From Bacteroidota bacterium (GTDB lineage: Bacteria > Bacteroidota > Bacteroidia > Flavobacteriales > Flavobacteriaceae): a stretch of DNA of 64,000 nucleotides. Both the position numbers and the translations under genes were made by a program. Of this stretch, positions 26,326 to 35,847 are shown one piece after another (positions within the stretch are counted from its first letter, which is position 1; the number at the start of each line of letters is the position of its first letter). The stretch spans positions 22,476-86,475 of the forward strand of contig JAEYTL010000043.1 in the NCBI GenBank assembly GCA_023434025.1, read 5' to 3'. The notes below the pieces were generated by a model, which was not told where the DNA came from, made no database searches, and saw nothing but the letters and a program-made list of their open reading frames with translations.

Positions 26326-28707
26326 ATGCAACATTTTTCACCTAGTACAGAATTAGCTGATTCCAAAATTAATTTAGCGGAACAATTATACCGTTACCTG
26401 AAAAATTGGAAGTGGTTTCTTTTATGTCTGCTGCTCTCTTTTATTTGTGCTTATGTCTATTTACGGTATCAGATTCCGAAATACGGTTTAACCACTACCG
26501 TATTGATTAAAGACGATAAGAAAGGTACGGCTACCGAATTAGATGCATTCAGTGATCTAGGAATTCTGGGCGTTAAAAAAAGTAATCTGGAAAATGAAAT
26601 TGAAATGTTTCGTTCCAGGGTATTATCACAAAATACAATCAGAGATCTTAAATTCAATATTTCGTATTACGCTGAGGGCAGGATTTTGACACCTGAACTG
26701 TATGATGATTCTCCGATAGAATTGATTTTTGAGAACCAGGCGGATACAGAAAACAGTAAAGGTGAATTTCATTTCAAGTATGTAAAAGATAATCAGTTTG
26801 AAATCTCTTTCAACGAATCTACCCAAAAAAAGATGTATCGCTTCGGAGAGGTTTTCAATTCTCCTTTAGGAAGGGTTTCTATCAAGCAGAAAGGCAAAAA
26901 GTCAGACTATAGCAACGCAGTTATCATTAAAATAGGTACAGTGCTGAATTCTGCCATAAAATATAAGAATAAGCTGTCTGTAAAAACATTAGGGGAGAAA
27001 ACCAGCATAATCGAATTATCGGTTGTTGATCCCGTGCAGACAAAAGGAATTGATTATCTCAATAACTTGGTACTGCAATTTAATGAAGATGCATTAAATG
27101 ACAAAAATCTGGTAGCAAAGAATACTCAGGATTTTATTAATGAAAGGCTGGCTATTATAACCGGAGAATTAGATACGGTCGAGCGGAGTGCGGAACGTTT
27201 TAAAAAAGAAAACAGGTTAACGGATTTGGTAACAGATGCAGGTCTGAATCTGACAACATCTTCTGAATATGAAAAGGCCATTGCTAAGAACGGAAGAGAT
27301 CTGAAAATTGTAGAATACATGATCGGTTCTATGAAAGGTATTGGAAATGATCAGACTATTCCGGAGAATATTATTCCAGCTGAAGACGCATCTTCATCAA
27401 TGATCAGTCAGTATAATGCACTGGTGTTGTCCCGAAATAATTTATTAAAAAGTACCTCGCCCAATCATCCTAATGTTATCAGTTTTAACCAACAGATTGT
27501 TGAACTCAGAAATACAATTCAACAGAGTCTGCGTAATTTACAAAGCTCGCTGACAATAGAGAAAAATCAATTGCTTCTGCAGGAGAATAAATTCAACAGC
27601 AAAGTATCTAAGGTGCCGACTTTAGACAGGAAGTACAGAAATATCGAGCGTCAGCAAAATATTAAAGAGGCATTGTATTTATACTTGCGTCAGAAGCAGG
27701 AAGAAACGGCTATAACCATGGCTGTTACATCTCCTAAGGCCAAAGTTATTGATACGGCTTATTCCTTAGGGGTTGTGTCTCCGAACAGTCGGAATATTTA
27801 TTTGATAGCTTTGGTAATTGGTCTGCTGATTCCTTTTTTGGTAATTTATGTAACACAAATGCTGGATACCAAAATCCACTCCAGAATGGAACTTGAAAAA
27901 CATTTGAACTTACCTTTTTTGGGAGATATACCATTATCGGAAAGCAGTAATGAAATCATGACCTCAGACAGTCGGTCCAGCACGGCAGAATCGTTCAGAA
28001 TTTTGTTGGCAAATCTTGATTTTATGCTGGCTTCAACAGCTAAAGAGAGAGCAAAAACAATTTTTGTGACGTCAACGATTCCCAAAGAGGGTAAGACTTT
28101 TGTAGCCGTTAATATTGCCAGTACGTTATCGTTGTACGGAAAAAAAGTGCTGTTAATCGGAATGGATCTGAGACATCCGAAAATTATGGAGTATGTCAAA
28201 ATAAAGACCAATACGGGTTTAAGTAATTATTTGTCAAATGATAAATTAAGCGTTGAAGACATTATCTTTCAGCAAGAAGGACACCAAAATTTTTGGGTAA
28301 TGCCATCCGGTGTGATTCCTCCTAATCCGGCAGAACTATTAAACAGTAAAAAAATTGCGGATTTATTTGAGCAATTAAAATCGGAATACGATTATATTGT
28401 GGTTGATACAGCACCGGTAAGTCTGGTAACCGACACATTATTGGTCAGTAAATTTGCAGATGTGTTTATTTATGTTGTTCGTGCTAATTACCTTAAAAAG
28501 CATTCCTTGCTGATTCCTAAATCGTTGAATAAAGACAACAAATTACCAAATATGGCGATGGTTTTAAATGGAACAGATCCGGCTAAAACTTACGGCTATG
28601 GTTATGGTTATGGTTATGGCTACGGCTATGGTTACGGCTATGGTTACGGGGTTGATAAAGAGAAAGAATCGTTGGCCTGGTATAAAAAGATTTTTAAGAA
28701 AAACTAA
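26326..28707 (+). CDS. wzc: Wzc-like tyrosine kinase / polysaccharide co-polymerase
   Basis: A full-length 793-aa protein: Wzz domain with a first membrane helix near residues 33-50, a long periplasmic coiled-coil region, a second helix near 490-510, and a cytoplasmic BY-kinase domain. Kinase motifs are Walker A KEGKT (587-591), Walker A' MDLRHPK (from 613) and Walker B IVVDTAP (near 690). The tail holds ten Tyr-Gly units (about 756-774). It should control polymer length with wza and be dephosphorylated by the phosphatase encoded convergently, whose 3' end overlaps by 14 bp. Confidence 0.95.
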   Translation: MQHFSPSTELADSKINLAEQLYRYLKNWKWFLLCLLLSFICAYVYLRYQIPKYGLTTTVLIKDDKKGTATELDAFSDLGILGVKKSNLENEIEMFRSRVLSQNTIRDLKFNISYYAEGRILTPELYDDSPIELIFENQADTENSKGEFHFKYVKDNQFEISFNESTQKKMYRFGEVFNSPLGRVSIKQKGKKSDYSNAVIIKIGTVLNSAIKYKNKLSVKTLGEKTSIIELSVVDPVQTKGIDYLNNLVLQFNEDALNDKNLVAKNTQDFINERLAIITGELDTVERSAERFKKENRLTDLVTDAGLNLTTSSEYEKAIAKNGRDLKIVEYMIGSMKGIGNDQTIPENIIPAEDASSSMISQYNALVLSRNNLLKSTSPNHPNVISFNQQIVELRNTIQQSLRNLQSSLTIEKNQLLLQENKFNSKVSKVPTLDRKYRNIERQQNIKEALYLYLRQKQEETAITMAVTSPKAKVIDTAYSLGVVSPNSRNIYLIALVIGLLIPFLVIYVTQMLDTKIHSRMELEKHLNLPFLGDIPLSESSNEIMTSDSRSSTAESFRILLANLDFMLASTAKERAKTIFVTSTIPKEGKTFVAVNIASTLSLYGKKVLLIGMDLRHPKIMEYVKIKTNTGLSNYLSNDKLSVEDIIFQQEGHQNFWVMPSGVIPPNPAELLNSKKIADLFEQLKSEYDYIVVDTAPVSLVTDTLLVSKFADVFIYVVRANYLKKHSLLIPKSLNKDNKLPNMAMVLNGTDPAKTYGYGYGYGYGYGYGYGYGYGVDKEKESLAWYKKIFKKN
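28591..28650 (+). repeat. Tandem Tyr-Gly codon repeat in second wzc
   Basis: Ten hexamer units (tacggc, tatggt variants) encode an uninterrupted Tyr-Gly run. The near-identical units make slippage plausible, altering tail length in steps of two residues. Confidence 0.8.
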
Positions 28708-29434
28708 GTAACTGATTATTATGAATGGCTTCTTTTAAAGGAGCCATTTCTTTTAAAAGGACTTTATGATTAAAAGCATCTATATGTTTTTGATGATGAA
28801 CATCCGAACCTACAAAGTCAATCAACCCTTTTTTTAATAGTTTGTCGCTTATTTCTGCGACATGATTTCCGTAATAGCCAACCACCGAAAGCAGGTTCAA
28901 TTGAAAAAGACAACCTGACTTTTTTAAACTGTGATAGGTTTCAAAATTGTGATGATAAAATAAATAACGTTCAGGATGAGCCAATACGGGCACATATCCT
29001 TCAATTTGAAGCGTATAAATATAATCCATTAATTGGATGGGGGGATTTAAATATGACATCTCCACCAACAGATAATTGTCTTTTATAGTTAACAGCTTTT
29101 CTTTTTTTAAGCTTTCAATAATTGAATTATCCAACATATATTCGGCAGCAGCCCTAAAGCTGACATTTATTCCGGCAGCAGTTAACGCATCTGTAACCTT
29201 AGATTCACCTTCTTGAATGTTTTGCCGGTTATTATTCCAAACAAAAGGAAGTATATGTGGTGTGGTGATAAATTCCTTGAACCCGATTTTCTCTAATTCA
29301 GTTATTAATTCCAGTGTATTATTAACAGTTTTTGCCCCATCATCAATACCGGGAATCAGATGAGAGTGCATATCTACAAAGTTGTCAGGAATTAAGTCCC
29401 TTAGGAAAGTCTTTTTTTTACTGAAGAAAATCAA
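28694..29434 (-). CDS. PHP-type protein tyrosine phosphatase (CpsB/YwqE family)
   Basis: A 246-aa metal-dependent phosphatase of the PHP fold. The metal-binding DMHSHLIPGIDDG near residue 21, TPHILP, VLAHPERY and the C-terminal GSDVHHQKH are classic CpsB/YwqE motifs. It is expected to dephosphorylate the Tyr-rich tails of the Wzc kinases. It is convergent to wzc, with 14 bp of tail overlap, rather than in the same operon, so kinase and phosphatase are controlled separately (seen layout, inferred meaning). Confidence 0.92.
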   Translation of the reverse strand: MIFFSKKKTFLRDLIPDNFVDMHSHLIPGIDDGAKTVNNTLELITELEKIGFKEFITTPHILPFVWNNNRQNIQEGESKVTDALTAAGINVSFRAAAEYMLDNSIIESLKKEKLLTIKDNYLLVEMSYLNPPIQLMDYIYTLQIEGYVPVLAHPERYLFYHHNFETYHSLKKSGCLFQLNLLSVVGYYGNHVAEISDKLLKKGLIDFVGSDVHHQKHIDAFNHKVLLKEMAPLKEAIHNNQLLSFS

Positions 29435-29466
29435 AATATAAAAAGGAATAGAAGAGAAATATAAAA

Positions 29467-29486
29467 AAACCCCTGAAAAGGGGTTT
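29467..29486 (-). terminator. Rho-independent terminator after the 29491 gene
   Basis: A perfect 8-bp stem (AAACCCCT / AGGGGTTT) with a 4-nt loop lies just downstream of the minus-strand small gene, with a T-run following on that strand. Confidence 0.88.
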
Positions 29487-29490
29487 ATTG

Positions 29491-29703
29491 TTATTCTGTT
29501 TTAAGAGTTCTCTTGTTTAAATAATAAAAGGCAAATAAAATACTTACTATTGCCAGCCATAGTAACTTACCGTCAATAGGAGCTGCCGGTGCATCATCAC
29601 CTTCTATTCCTCCGCTTCCATCATCATCACCCGGTTGGGCAAATAGAACAAAGTCAGAAAGGAATAAAAATACAAGGATGTAAATTTTGTAAATGCTTTT
29701 CAT
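29491..29703 (-). CDS. Small exported protein with PID-CTERM-like sorting tail
   Basis: A 70-aa protein with a signal peptide ending FAQ, an acidic Asp/Gly-rich stretch, the motif APAAPIDG, one membrane helix (about 46-63) and a basic end (NKRTLKTE). This tripartite motif-helix-basic tail resembles the PID-CTERM predicted protein-sorting domain of Bacteroidota; with almost no other content, the protein is close to a bare sorting signal. It has its own promoter-like element and terminator. Function is unknown. Confidence 0.75.
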   Translation of the reverse strand: MKSIYKIYILVFLFLSDFVLFAQPGDDDGSGGIEGDDAPAAPIDGKLLWLAIVSILFAFYYLNKRTLKTE

Positions 29704-29722
29704 ATCAAGGTTTTATAAGTTG

Positions 29723-29730
29723 CAAATATA
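29723..29730 (-). promoter_or_regulatory. TAnnTTTG promoter element for the small exported protein
   Basis: On the minus strand TATATTTG followed by CA matches the Bacteroidota -7 box and lies about 20 bp before the ATG at 29703. Confidence 0.5.
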
Positions 29731-29825
29731 TAAATGATTTTCTAAAAAAGAACACTTAATTTGTTTTTTAAGTAAAAATAGTGCAAAATTAATTTTACAT
29801 TAACACAGTAAATTTTTAAGAAAAA

Positions 29826-31415
29826 TCATTCCATTTCAGAAGTAAAAAATAGTTTTACAGAGGGAAATTTACTTTGTGTCATTTGAATGGTAAATTCAGA
29901 ATCAGCCAAAAAAACCAACTGACCATATTTGTCATGAGCCAAAAACTTTTGTTTAATCCTTCTGAATTCTGCAAACTCATCATTCTTAGGGTCTTCTGGT
30001 TTTATCCAACAGGCTTTATGAGCAGGAAAGTTTTCATAGGTGCATTTTGCTCCGTATTCATGCTCTAACCGATATTGGATTACTTCATATTGAAGGGCTC
30101 CTACTGTTCCGATAACTTTACGGTTATTCATTTCTAAGGTAAATAACTGGGCAACTCCTTCATCCATCAATTGGTCAATTCCTTTTTCAAGCTGCTTGGC
30201 TTTCATCGGGTCGGCATTGTTAATGTATCTGAAATGCTCAGGTGAAAAGCTTGGAATTCCTTTAAAACTCATTATTTCCCCTTCGGTTAAAGTATCGCCA
30301 ATCTTAAAGTTCCCAGTGTCATGCAAGCCTACAATGTCGCCGGGATAGGAGATGTCTATGATTTCTTTTTTTTCTGCAAAAAAGGCATTCGGGCTCGAAA
30401 ATTTTAAACTTTTGTTGAGCCGGACATGTACATAGGGTTTGTTCCGTTCAAATGTTCCGGAAACAATTTTGATAAAAGCCAGCCGGTCTCTGTGTTTGGG
30501 ATCCATATTGGCATGGATTTTAAAAACAAATCCCGACATTTTGGTTTCGGCAGGTTCAACCAAGCGGGTGTCAGAGTGTTTAGGACGGGGAGACGGAGCA
30601 ATTTCAATGAAACAATCCAGCAATTCGCGAACGCCGAAATTGTTTAAAGCTGAACCGAAAAATACAGGCTGTAAATTGCCTTCCAGGTATTCGTCTCTTG
30701 AAAAAGCAGGATAAACTTCACTGATTAATTCTAATTCCTCCCTGAGTTTTTCTGCCGCTTTTTGTCCGACAATTTTATCTAATTCAGGGTTGTCGATATT
30801 CGAAAAGGCTATAGTATCTTCGATATTCTTTCTGCTGTCTCCGCTGAAAAGGTTAATGTTCTTTTCCCAAAGGTTATAAATTCCCTGAAAATCATATCCC
30901 ATTCCGATAGGAAAACTCAATGGTGTTACCCGTAGGTTGAGCTTTTTTTCTACTTCATCCATCAGATCAAATGCATCTTTTCCTTCCCGGTCCAGTTTGT
31001 TGATAAATACAATCATCGGAATGCTTCGCATCCGGCAAACTTCTACCAGTTTTTCAGTTTGTTCCTCAACGCCTTTTGCAACATCTATTACTACAATCAC
31101 ACTGTCAACAGCGGTCAGGGTACGGAAAGTGTCTTCGGCAAAATCTTTGTGTCCCGGTGTATCCAAGATATTGATTTTTTTATCTTTGTAGATAAAGGCA
31201 AGTACCGACGTGGCGACAGAGATTCCCCGCTGACGTTCAATTTCCATAAAGTCAGAAGTAGCTCCTTTTTTTATTTTATTGTTTTTAACGGCACCGGCCT
31301 CCTGAATCGCTCCGCCAAAAAGCAACAGCTTTTCGGTGAGGGTCGTTTTTCCTGCATCGGGGTGCGAAATAATGCCAAAGGTTCTTCTTCGCTTGATTTC
31401 TTCTGTAAAACTCAT
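29826..31415 (-). CDS. prfC: Peptide chain release factor 3
   Basis: A 529-aa translational GTPase that recycles RF1/RF2 from the ribosome after termination. The G domain shows the P-loop HPDAGKTT (18-25), the RGISV switch I, DTPGHKDFAEDT (G3) and NKLDRE (G4), followed by domain II and the RF3-specific C-terminal domain. Length and motifs distinguish it from EF-G. Its promoter element lies directly upstream and it appears monocistronic. Confidence 0.96.
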   Translation of the reverse strand: MSFTEEIKRRRTFGIISHPDAGKTTLTEKLLLFGGAIQEAGAVKNNKIKKGATSDFMEIERQRGISVATSVLAFIYKDKKINILDTPGHKDFAEDTFRTLTAVDSVIVVIDVAKGVEEQTEKLVEVCRMRSIPMIVFINKLDREGKDAFDLMDEVEKKLNLRVTPLSFPIGMGYDFQGIYNLWEKNINLFSGDSRKNIEDTIAFSNIDNPELDKIVGQKAAEKLREELELISEVYPAFSRDEYLEGNLQPVFFGSALNNFGVRELLDCFIEIAPSPRPKHSDTRLVEPAETKMSGFVFKIHANMDPKHRDRLAFIKIVSGTFERNKPYVHVRLNKSLKFSSPNAFFAEKKEIIDISYPGDIVGLHDTGNFKIGDTLTEGEIMSFKGIPSFSPEHFRYINNADPMKAKQLEKGIDQLMDEGVAQLFTLEMNNRKVIGTVGALQYEVIQYRLEHEYGAKCTYENFPAHKACWIKPEDPKNDEFAEFRRIKQKFLAHDKYGQLVFLADSEFTIQMTQSKFPSVKLFFTSEME

Positions 31416-31434
31416 ATCTATTTTTAAAGGTTTG

Positions 31435-31442
31435 CAAAAATA
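31435..31442 (-). promoter_or_regulatory. TAnnTTTG promoter element for prfC
   Basis: TATTTTTG followed by CA on the minus strand, 20 bp before the prfC ATG, matches the Bacteroidota -7 consensus. Confidence 0.5.
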
Positions 31443-31510
31443 CTATTTCTTGCTCAAAAAAGTATAAACATTTTTCGTTAATAAATTTTTGTTAATAGTA
31501 ACGGCTATTC

Positions 31511-31540
31511 TTGTTTAATGTGTCTGAATTGTTAATTTTG
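31511..31540 (+). promoter_or_regulatory. Promoter of the peptidyl-prolyl isomerase operon
   Basis: TTG at 31511-31513 and TAATTTTG at 31533-31540 are separated by 19 bp, fitting the Bacteroidota -33/-7 arrangement. The predicted transcript would start about 55 bp before the ATG at 31603. Confidence 0.55.
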
Positions 31541-31602
31541 TGGGGTTGCAAAGGATAAAATGACAACCAATCGATATAAATCTTAAATTAAATTTTTTGA
31601 AC

Positions 31603-33570
31603 ATGAATAGAAAACCTTTTTATCTGGGAATTTCAATTCTTTTTTCAGTTTTTGCGTTTGCTCAATCACCTAAAAAAGTACTCTTTACCGTTGACGAAAA
31701 TCCTTATTATACTGATGAATTTGTTCGTGTTTACAATAAAAACTTAGACCTTGTTAAAGATGAATCTCAAAAAGACTTGGATCATTATTTAGAGCTTTTT
31801 GTCGGTTATAAATTAAAAATAAACAAGGCTAATAAACTGGGCTTACAAAATAACACCAAATATCAGAACGAATTAAAGTCTTACCGGAACCAACTTTCCA
31901 AAAATTATTTAACTGATTCTGAAGTAACCAAAGAATTGCTTGAGGAAGGCTATATTCGTTCATTAAAAGAAATCAGGGCTTCTCATTTATTGCTTTCCCT
32001 GGATGAAAATGCAAAGCCGGAGGATACGCTGGCCGTTTACAAGCAGATTTCAGAACTCAAGAAGAGAGCCGATAACGGAGAAGATTTCGGAGCTTTGGCC
32101 CAGCAGTATTCCCAAGACCCAAGTGCTAAAGAAAACAAAGGTGATCTGGGGTATTTTTCGGCTTTCCGGATGGTTTACCCTTTTGAAACGGCTGCCTACA
32201 ATACCAAAGTGGGAGAAGTCTCAAAACCGGTCAGAACCCGTTTTGGCTACCATTTGATTAAAGTGAGTGACATCCGCAATAACCGGGGCGATGTTACAGT
32301 GGCCCATATCATGCTGATGAACCCGGCTGATGAAAATGCAGAAGCAGCTGAGAAAAACAAAACGACCATCTATGAAATTTACAGTAAGATTCAACAGGGA
32401 GAAGAATTTGAAGCGTTGGCAAAGCAATTTTCGCAGGACAAATCTTCTTCGGCAAAAGGCGGTTTGCTAAACCGTTTCGGTTCGGGACAACTGAGTTCTG
32501 AAGAATTTGAAACGGTGGCTTTTTCATTGCAGAAACCCAATGAAATTTCAAAGCCGTTTCAAACACAATTCGGATGGCATATCATGAAGTTGATTGAAAA
32601 GCATCCGGTAAAAACCTTTGAAGAAGCTAAAGCGGACATGGAAAATAAAATCAGCCGTGATGAGCGTTCCCGAAAAATTACAGAATCGTTAAACGAAAAA
32701 CTGCGAAATAAATACCCGGTTAAACGCAACGAGGCTTTATATGCTAAAATTAAAAAAGCGGTGACGGACAAATATTATGAATCAGCCTGGGAATTGCCTG
32801 CCGATACAAAGACTTTTGAAGGCGAATTGATTGCTTTCGGAAAAACGAAAGTGACCGGAACAATGTTCATGAACTATTTGCTTTCCCAACAAAAAAACCC
32901 GAATCAACCCAAGCCGATAGCCAAATTGGTGGACTTTCATTATTCCACTTTTGTTGATGCACAGCTGAATCAGTATTATAACGATAATTTAGAAAACGAA
33001 TTTCCTGAATTTGCCGCTGTGATGGAAGAATACCGTGACGGTTTATTGCTTTTTGATCTGATGGAAAAAGAGATCTGGGAAAAGTCTAAAACCGATACAT
33101 TGGGATTAGAAGCCTTTCATAAGGCAAATGCAGGTAAATACCAATGGAAAAAACGATACGATGTGCTTATTATTTCTTCAACCAAGGAAGATATCGCTAA
33201 AAAAGCACACAAACTGGTCAAACAAAAGAAAAGTGTAGACGAAATCAAAACGGCTTTAAATACCAAAGGAGTTGTTAATGTGATGGCCACTACAGGTGTT
33301 TTTGAAGAAGGGAGTGAAGCTTTACCAAAGACCGTTCCGTTTAATAAAGGGCTTCCTGATGTTGTAAAAGAAGGAAATTACTATTATGTTGTTCAGGTGA
33401 ATGACGTTAAAGAAGCCGGTTCTAAGACACTGGATGAATGCAAAGGCAGGGTAATTAATGATTATCAGCAATACCTGGAAGAAAATTGGGTCGCTAATTT
33501 GAAGCAGGAATTTAAGGTCAGCATCAACAAAGCAGTGTTTGACGAAGTGAAAAATCAAATTAAGAAGTAA
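31603..33570 (+). CDS. Periplasmic peptidyl-prolyl isomerase with two parvulin domains
   Basis: A 655-aa exported foldase. A signal peptide ends FAQ near residue 20. Two parvulin/rotamase domains follow, one at about 125-230 (ASHLLLSLDE, DLGYFS, GYHLIKV) and one at about 235-345 (VAHIMLMNP, GGLLNRFG, GWHIMKL). The C-terminal 300 residues are a non-catalytic region. It is probably a SurA-like chaperone for outer-membrane or secreted proteins. The ATG at 31603 is chosen over the in-frame TTG at 31597. It is first of three consecutive SurA/PpiC-type genes. Confidence 0.88.
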   Translation: MNRKPFYLGISILFSVFAFAQSPKKVLFTVDENPYYTDEFVRVYNKNLDLVKDESQKDLDHYLELFVGYKLKINKANKLGLQNNTKYQNELKSYRNQLSKNYLTDSEVTKELLEEGYIRSLKEIRASHLLLSLDENAKPEDTLAVYKQISELKKRADNGEDFGALAQQYSQDPSAKENKGDLGYFSAFRMVYPFETAAYNTKVGEVSKPVRTRFGYHLIKVSDIRNNRGDVTVAHIMLMNPADENAEAAEKNKTTIYEIYSKIQQGEEFEALAKQFSQDKSSSAKGGLLNRFGSGQLSSEEFETVAFSLQKPNEISKPFQTQFGWHIMKLIEKHPVKTFEEAKADMENKISRDERSRKITESLNEKLRNKYPVKRNEALYAKIKKAVTDKYYESAWELPADTKTFEGELIAFGKTKVTGTMFMNYLLSQQKNPNQPKPIAKLVDFHYSTFVDAQLNQYYNDNLENEFPEFAAVMEEYRDGLLLFDLMEKEIWEKSKTDTLGLEAFHKANAGKYQWKKRYDVLIISSTKEDIAKKAHKLVKQKKSVDEIKTALNTKGVVNVMATTGVFEEGSEALPKTVPFNKGLPDVVKEGNYYYVVQVNDVKEAGSKTLDECKGRVINDYQQYLEENWVANLKQEFKVSINKAVFDEVKNQIKK

Positions 33571-34421
33571 TGGGTAAACCACTGGCAATTATTCTGCTGT
33601 ATTTTGTTTTTGCTTCCTGTTCTTATTTTAAACCGGAAGAAAAACCACAAGCTGTTGCCAGAGTAGGTGAAAGTTATCTGTTTAAAAGTGATCTGGCCAA
33701 TCTGGTTTCGGAAGGAACATCAAAGGAAGATAGTATTACTATTGTACGCAGTTTTATTGACAGGTGGGCAACCCAGAAGCTGTTAATTAAAGCCGCAGAG
33801 ATTAACATTGACAAAGAGAAACAGGAAGAATTTGACAAACTGATTCAGCAATATAAGGTTGATTTATATACCAAGGCTTATCTGGAGGAAATAGTTAAAA
33901 GAGAAGTAGATACGACAGTTTCTAACCAAGAGATAAAGTCATACTATGAGGAGAATAAAGACAATTTCAGAACAAATGGCTCTTTAGTACAATTGCGTTA
34001 TATTAACTTACCCAAAGATCATCCTAAATTTGATTTAATCAAGAATAAGTTTTTTGATACTAAAAAAGGAGATAAAAAGTTTTGGGATACGTATCAGCTA
34101 CAGTTTATCAGTTCAGCTTTAAATGATTCGGTTTGGGTGGAAATGAATCAGATATACCGAAAACTACCTTTCATTACTCCGGAAAACAGGACGGAATTCA
34201 TCGTTCAGGGAAAAACCATTCAACATCCGGATTCATTAAATGTTTACCTTATTAAAGTGAGAAATGTACTTGATAAAAATGAAGTAAGCCCTTTTGAATA
34301 TGTAAAGTCAACCATAAAAGAACTGATTATAAACAAGCGAAAACTGGATTTAATTAAAAAATTTGAGAAGGAAATCACCGATGATGCCATTAAAAACAAC
34401 AAGTATGAAATTTATAAATAA
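33570..34421 (+). CDS. Lipoprotein related to SurA N-terminal chaperone domain
   Basis: A 283-aa lipoprotein (lipobox FASC near residues 14-17). It has the SurA-like N-terminal helical arrangement (a VARVGESYL start, SFIDRWATQKLLIKAAE) but no recognisable parvulin catalytic motifs, so it is probably a chaperone-only member. The start overlaps the preceding stop by 1 bp, and its end overlaps the next gene by 17 bp, indicating a coupled operon. Function is inferred from context and weak similarity. Confidence 0.7.
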   Translation: MGKPLAIILLYFVFASCSYFKPEEKPQAVARVGESYLFKSDLANLVSEGTSKEDSITIVRSFIDRWATQKLLIKAAEINIDKEKQEEFDKLIQQYKVDLYTKAYLEEIVKREVDTTVSNQEIKSYYEENKDNFRTNGSLVQLRYINLPKDHPKFDLIKNKFFDTKKGDKKFWDTYQLQFISSALNDSVWVEMNQIYRKLPFITPENRTEFIVQGKTIQHPDSLNVYLIKVRNVLDKNEVSPFEYVKSTIKELIINKRKLDLIKKFEKEITDDAIKNNKYEIYK

Positions 34422-35814
34422 AGCAGTAACAGCTTTTATCCTGTTATCATTTGTGTTTTCTGCGGAAGCACAGGAAATTATTACCGAAGATGTTCCGGTT
34501 AAAAAGGATACGGTTGAATCCTTTAAACGCAAAAAGATAGACGGTATTATTGCTACCGTGGGAGAGTATATTATTCTGGATTCTGATATCGACATGGAGT
34601 ATATCGAACTTTCCAGTCAAGGTATTTCGATTAACAATGTGTCAAGATGTGAACTGTTGGGAAAATTAATGGAAGACCGTTTATATGCTCATCAGGCTTT
34701 GCAGGACAGTACTATTGTGGTAAAAGATTCTGAAATAAACAACATGATGGAGGAACGGATTGGTTATATGCTGAGCCAAATCGGTTCCTGGGATAAAATG
34801 CTGAAATTTTACAACAAAAAGAATGAAGAAGATTTCAGGTCTTTCTTTTTTGATGTTTTGAAACAGAATAAGCTTTCTACTGAAATGCGGAATAAAGTGG
34901 TGGAAGAAGTTGAAATCACGCCGGAAGAAGTTCGTACATTTTTTAAAAGCATAGCCAAAGAAGATCTCCCTACTTTTGGGGCCGAAATGGAAGTTTCTCA
35001 GATTGTAATTGAACCCAAAATTTCTAAGGAAGAAAAGCAGAAAGTAATTGATAAATTAAATGAAATCAGAAATGATGTGTTGAATAACGGAGCCAGTTTC
35101 AGAACCAGAGCCGTACTTTATTCAGAAGATCCGGGTTCCAGATCCAGTGGTGGTTTTTATAAAATGAACCGGAAAACACAATTTGTCAAAGAGTTCAAAG
35201 AAGTGGCTTTTAGTTTAAATGAAGGCGAGATTTCAAAGCCATTTGAAACCGAGTTTGGCTATCATATTATTTTGGTCGAAAAAATCAGAGGACAGGAAGT
35301 TGAGTTAAGACACATACTGCTCACACCAAAAGTTTCTGATGAAGCTTTAAAAGAAGCCAAAGAAAAAGCCCAACTGATACGTCAGCGGATCATGGACGGA
35401 GAGTTGTCTTTTGCCGATGCAGCCAGAAGTATGTCAGACGAAAAAGAAACCCGAGCCAATGGAGGTGTTTTATTAAACCCAAAAACAATGGATTCAAAAT
35501 TTGAACTCACCAAAATGGATCCGACCCTATACGGACAGGTTTCCGGTTTAAAAGATAAAGAGGTATCTGTTCCTGTTCTGGATGAAGATCAGCGAGGCAT
35601 GAAAAAATATAAACTGCTCATGGTAACTAATCGTATCGACTCACACATTGCAGACTATGCTACCGATTATATCAAAATTAAAGATTTGGCTTTAAAAGAA
35701 AAGCAGTTTGATGCCATCGGCAAATGGTCAAATGAAAAAATCATGGAAACCTATATCAAAATCAACGGAGAATACCGAAATTGCCAGTTCATGAATAACT
35801 GGCTTAAAAAATAA
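34405..35814 (+). CDS. surA: SurA-type peptidyl-prolyl isomerase
   Basis: A 469-aa periplasmic foldase. Signal peptide cleavage is expected after AEA near residue 22. The SurA N-terminal domain (IDGIIATVGEYIILDSDID) is followed by two parvulin domains, about 155-265 (VSQIVIEP, SSGGFYKM, GYHIILV) and 265-370 (LRHILLTP, GGVLLNP). The ATG at 34405 is chosen because it begins the signal peptide. It would assist outer-membrane protein folding. Confidence 0.9.
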   Translation: MKFINKAVTAFILLSFVFSAEAQEIITEDVPVKKDTVESFKRKKIDGIIATVGEYIILDSDIDMEYIELSSQGISINNVSRCELLGKLMEDRLYAHQALQDSTIVVKDSEINNMMEERIGYMLSQIGSWDKMLKFYNKKNEEDFRSFFFDVLKQNKLSTEMRNKVVEEVEITPEEVRTFFKSIAKEDLPTFGAEMEVSQIVIEPKISKEEKQKVIDKLNEIRNDVLNNGASFRTRAVLYSEDPGSRSSGGFYKMNRKTQFVKEFKEVAFSLNEGEISKPFETEFGYHIILVEKIRGQEVELRHILLTPKVSDEALKEAKEKAQLIRQRIMDGELSFADAARSMSDEKETRANGGVLLNPKTMDSKFELTKMDPTLYGQVSGLKDKEVSVPVLDEDQRGMKKYKLLMVTNRIDSHIADYATDYIKIKDLALKEKQFDAIGKWSNEKIMETYIKINGEYRNCQFMNNWLKK

Positions 35815-35847
35815 TTGATTAAATAATTAATCCATACCCTTAAAATT

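Noticed and set aside
28591..28650. Hexamer repeats as a CRISPR or regulatory repeat
   Set aside because: They encode an in-frame Tyr-Gly tail with no spacers; the same tail type occurs in the first Wzc.
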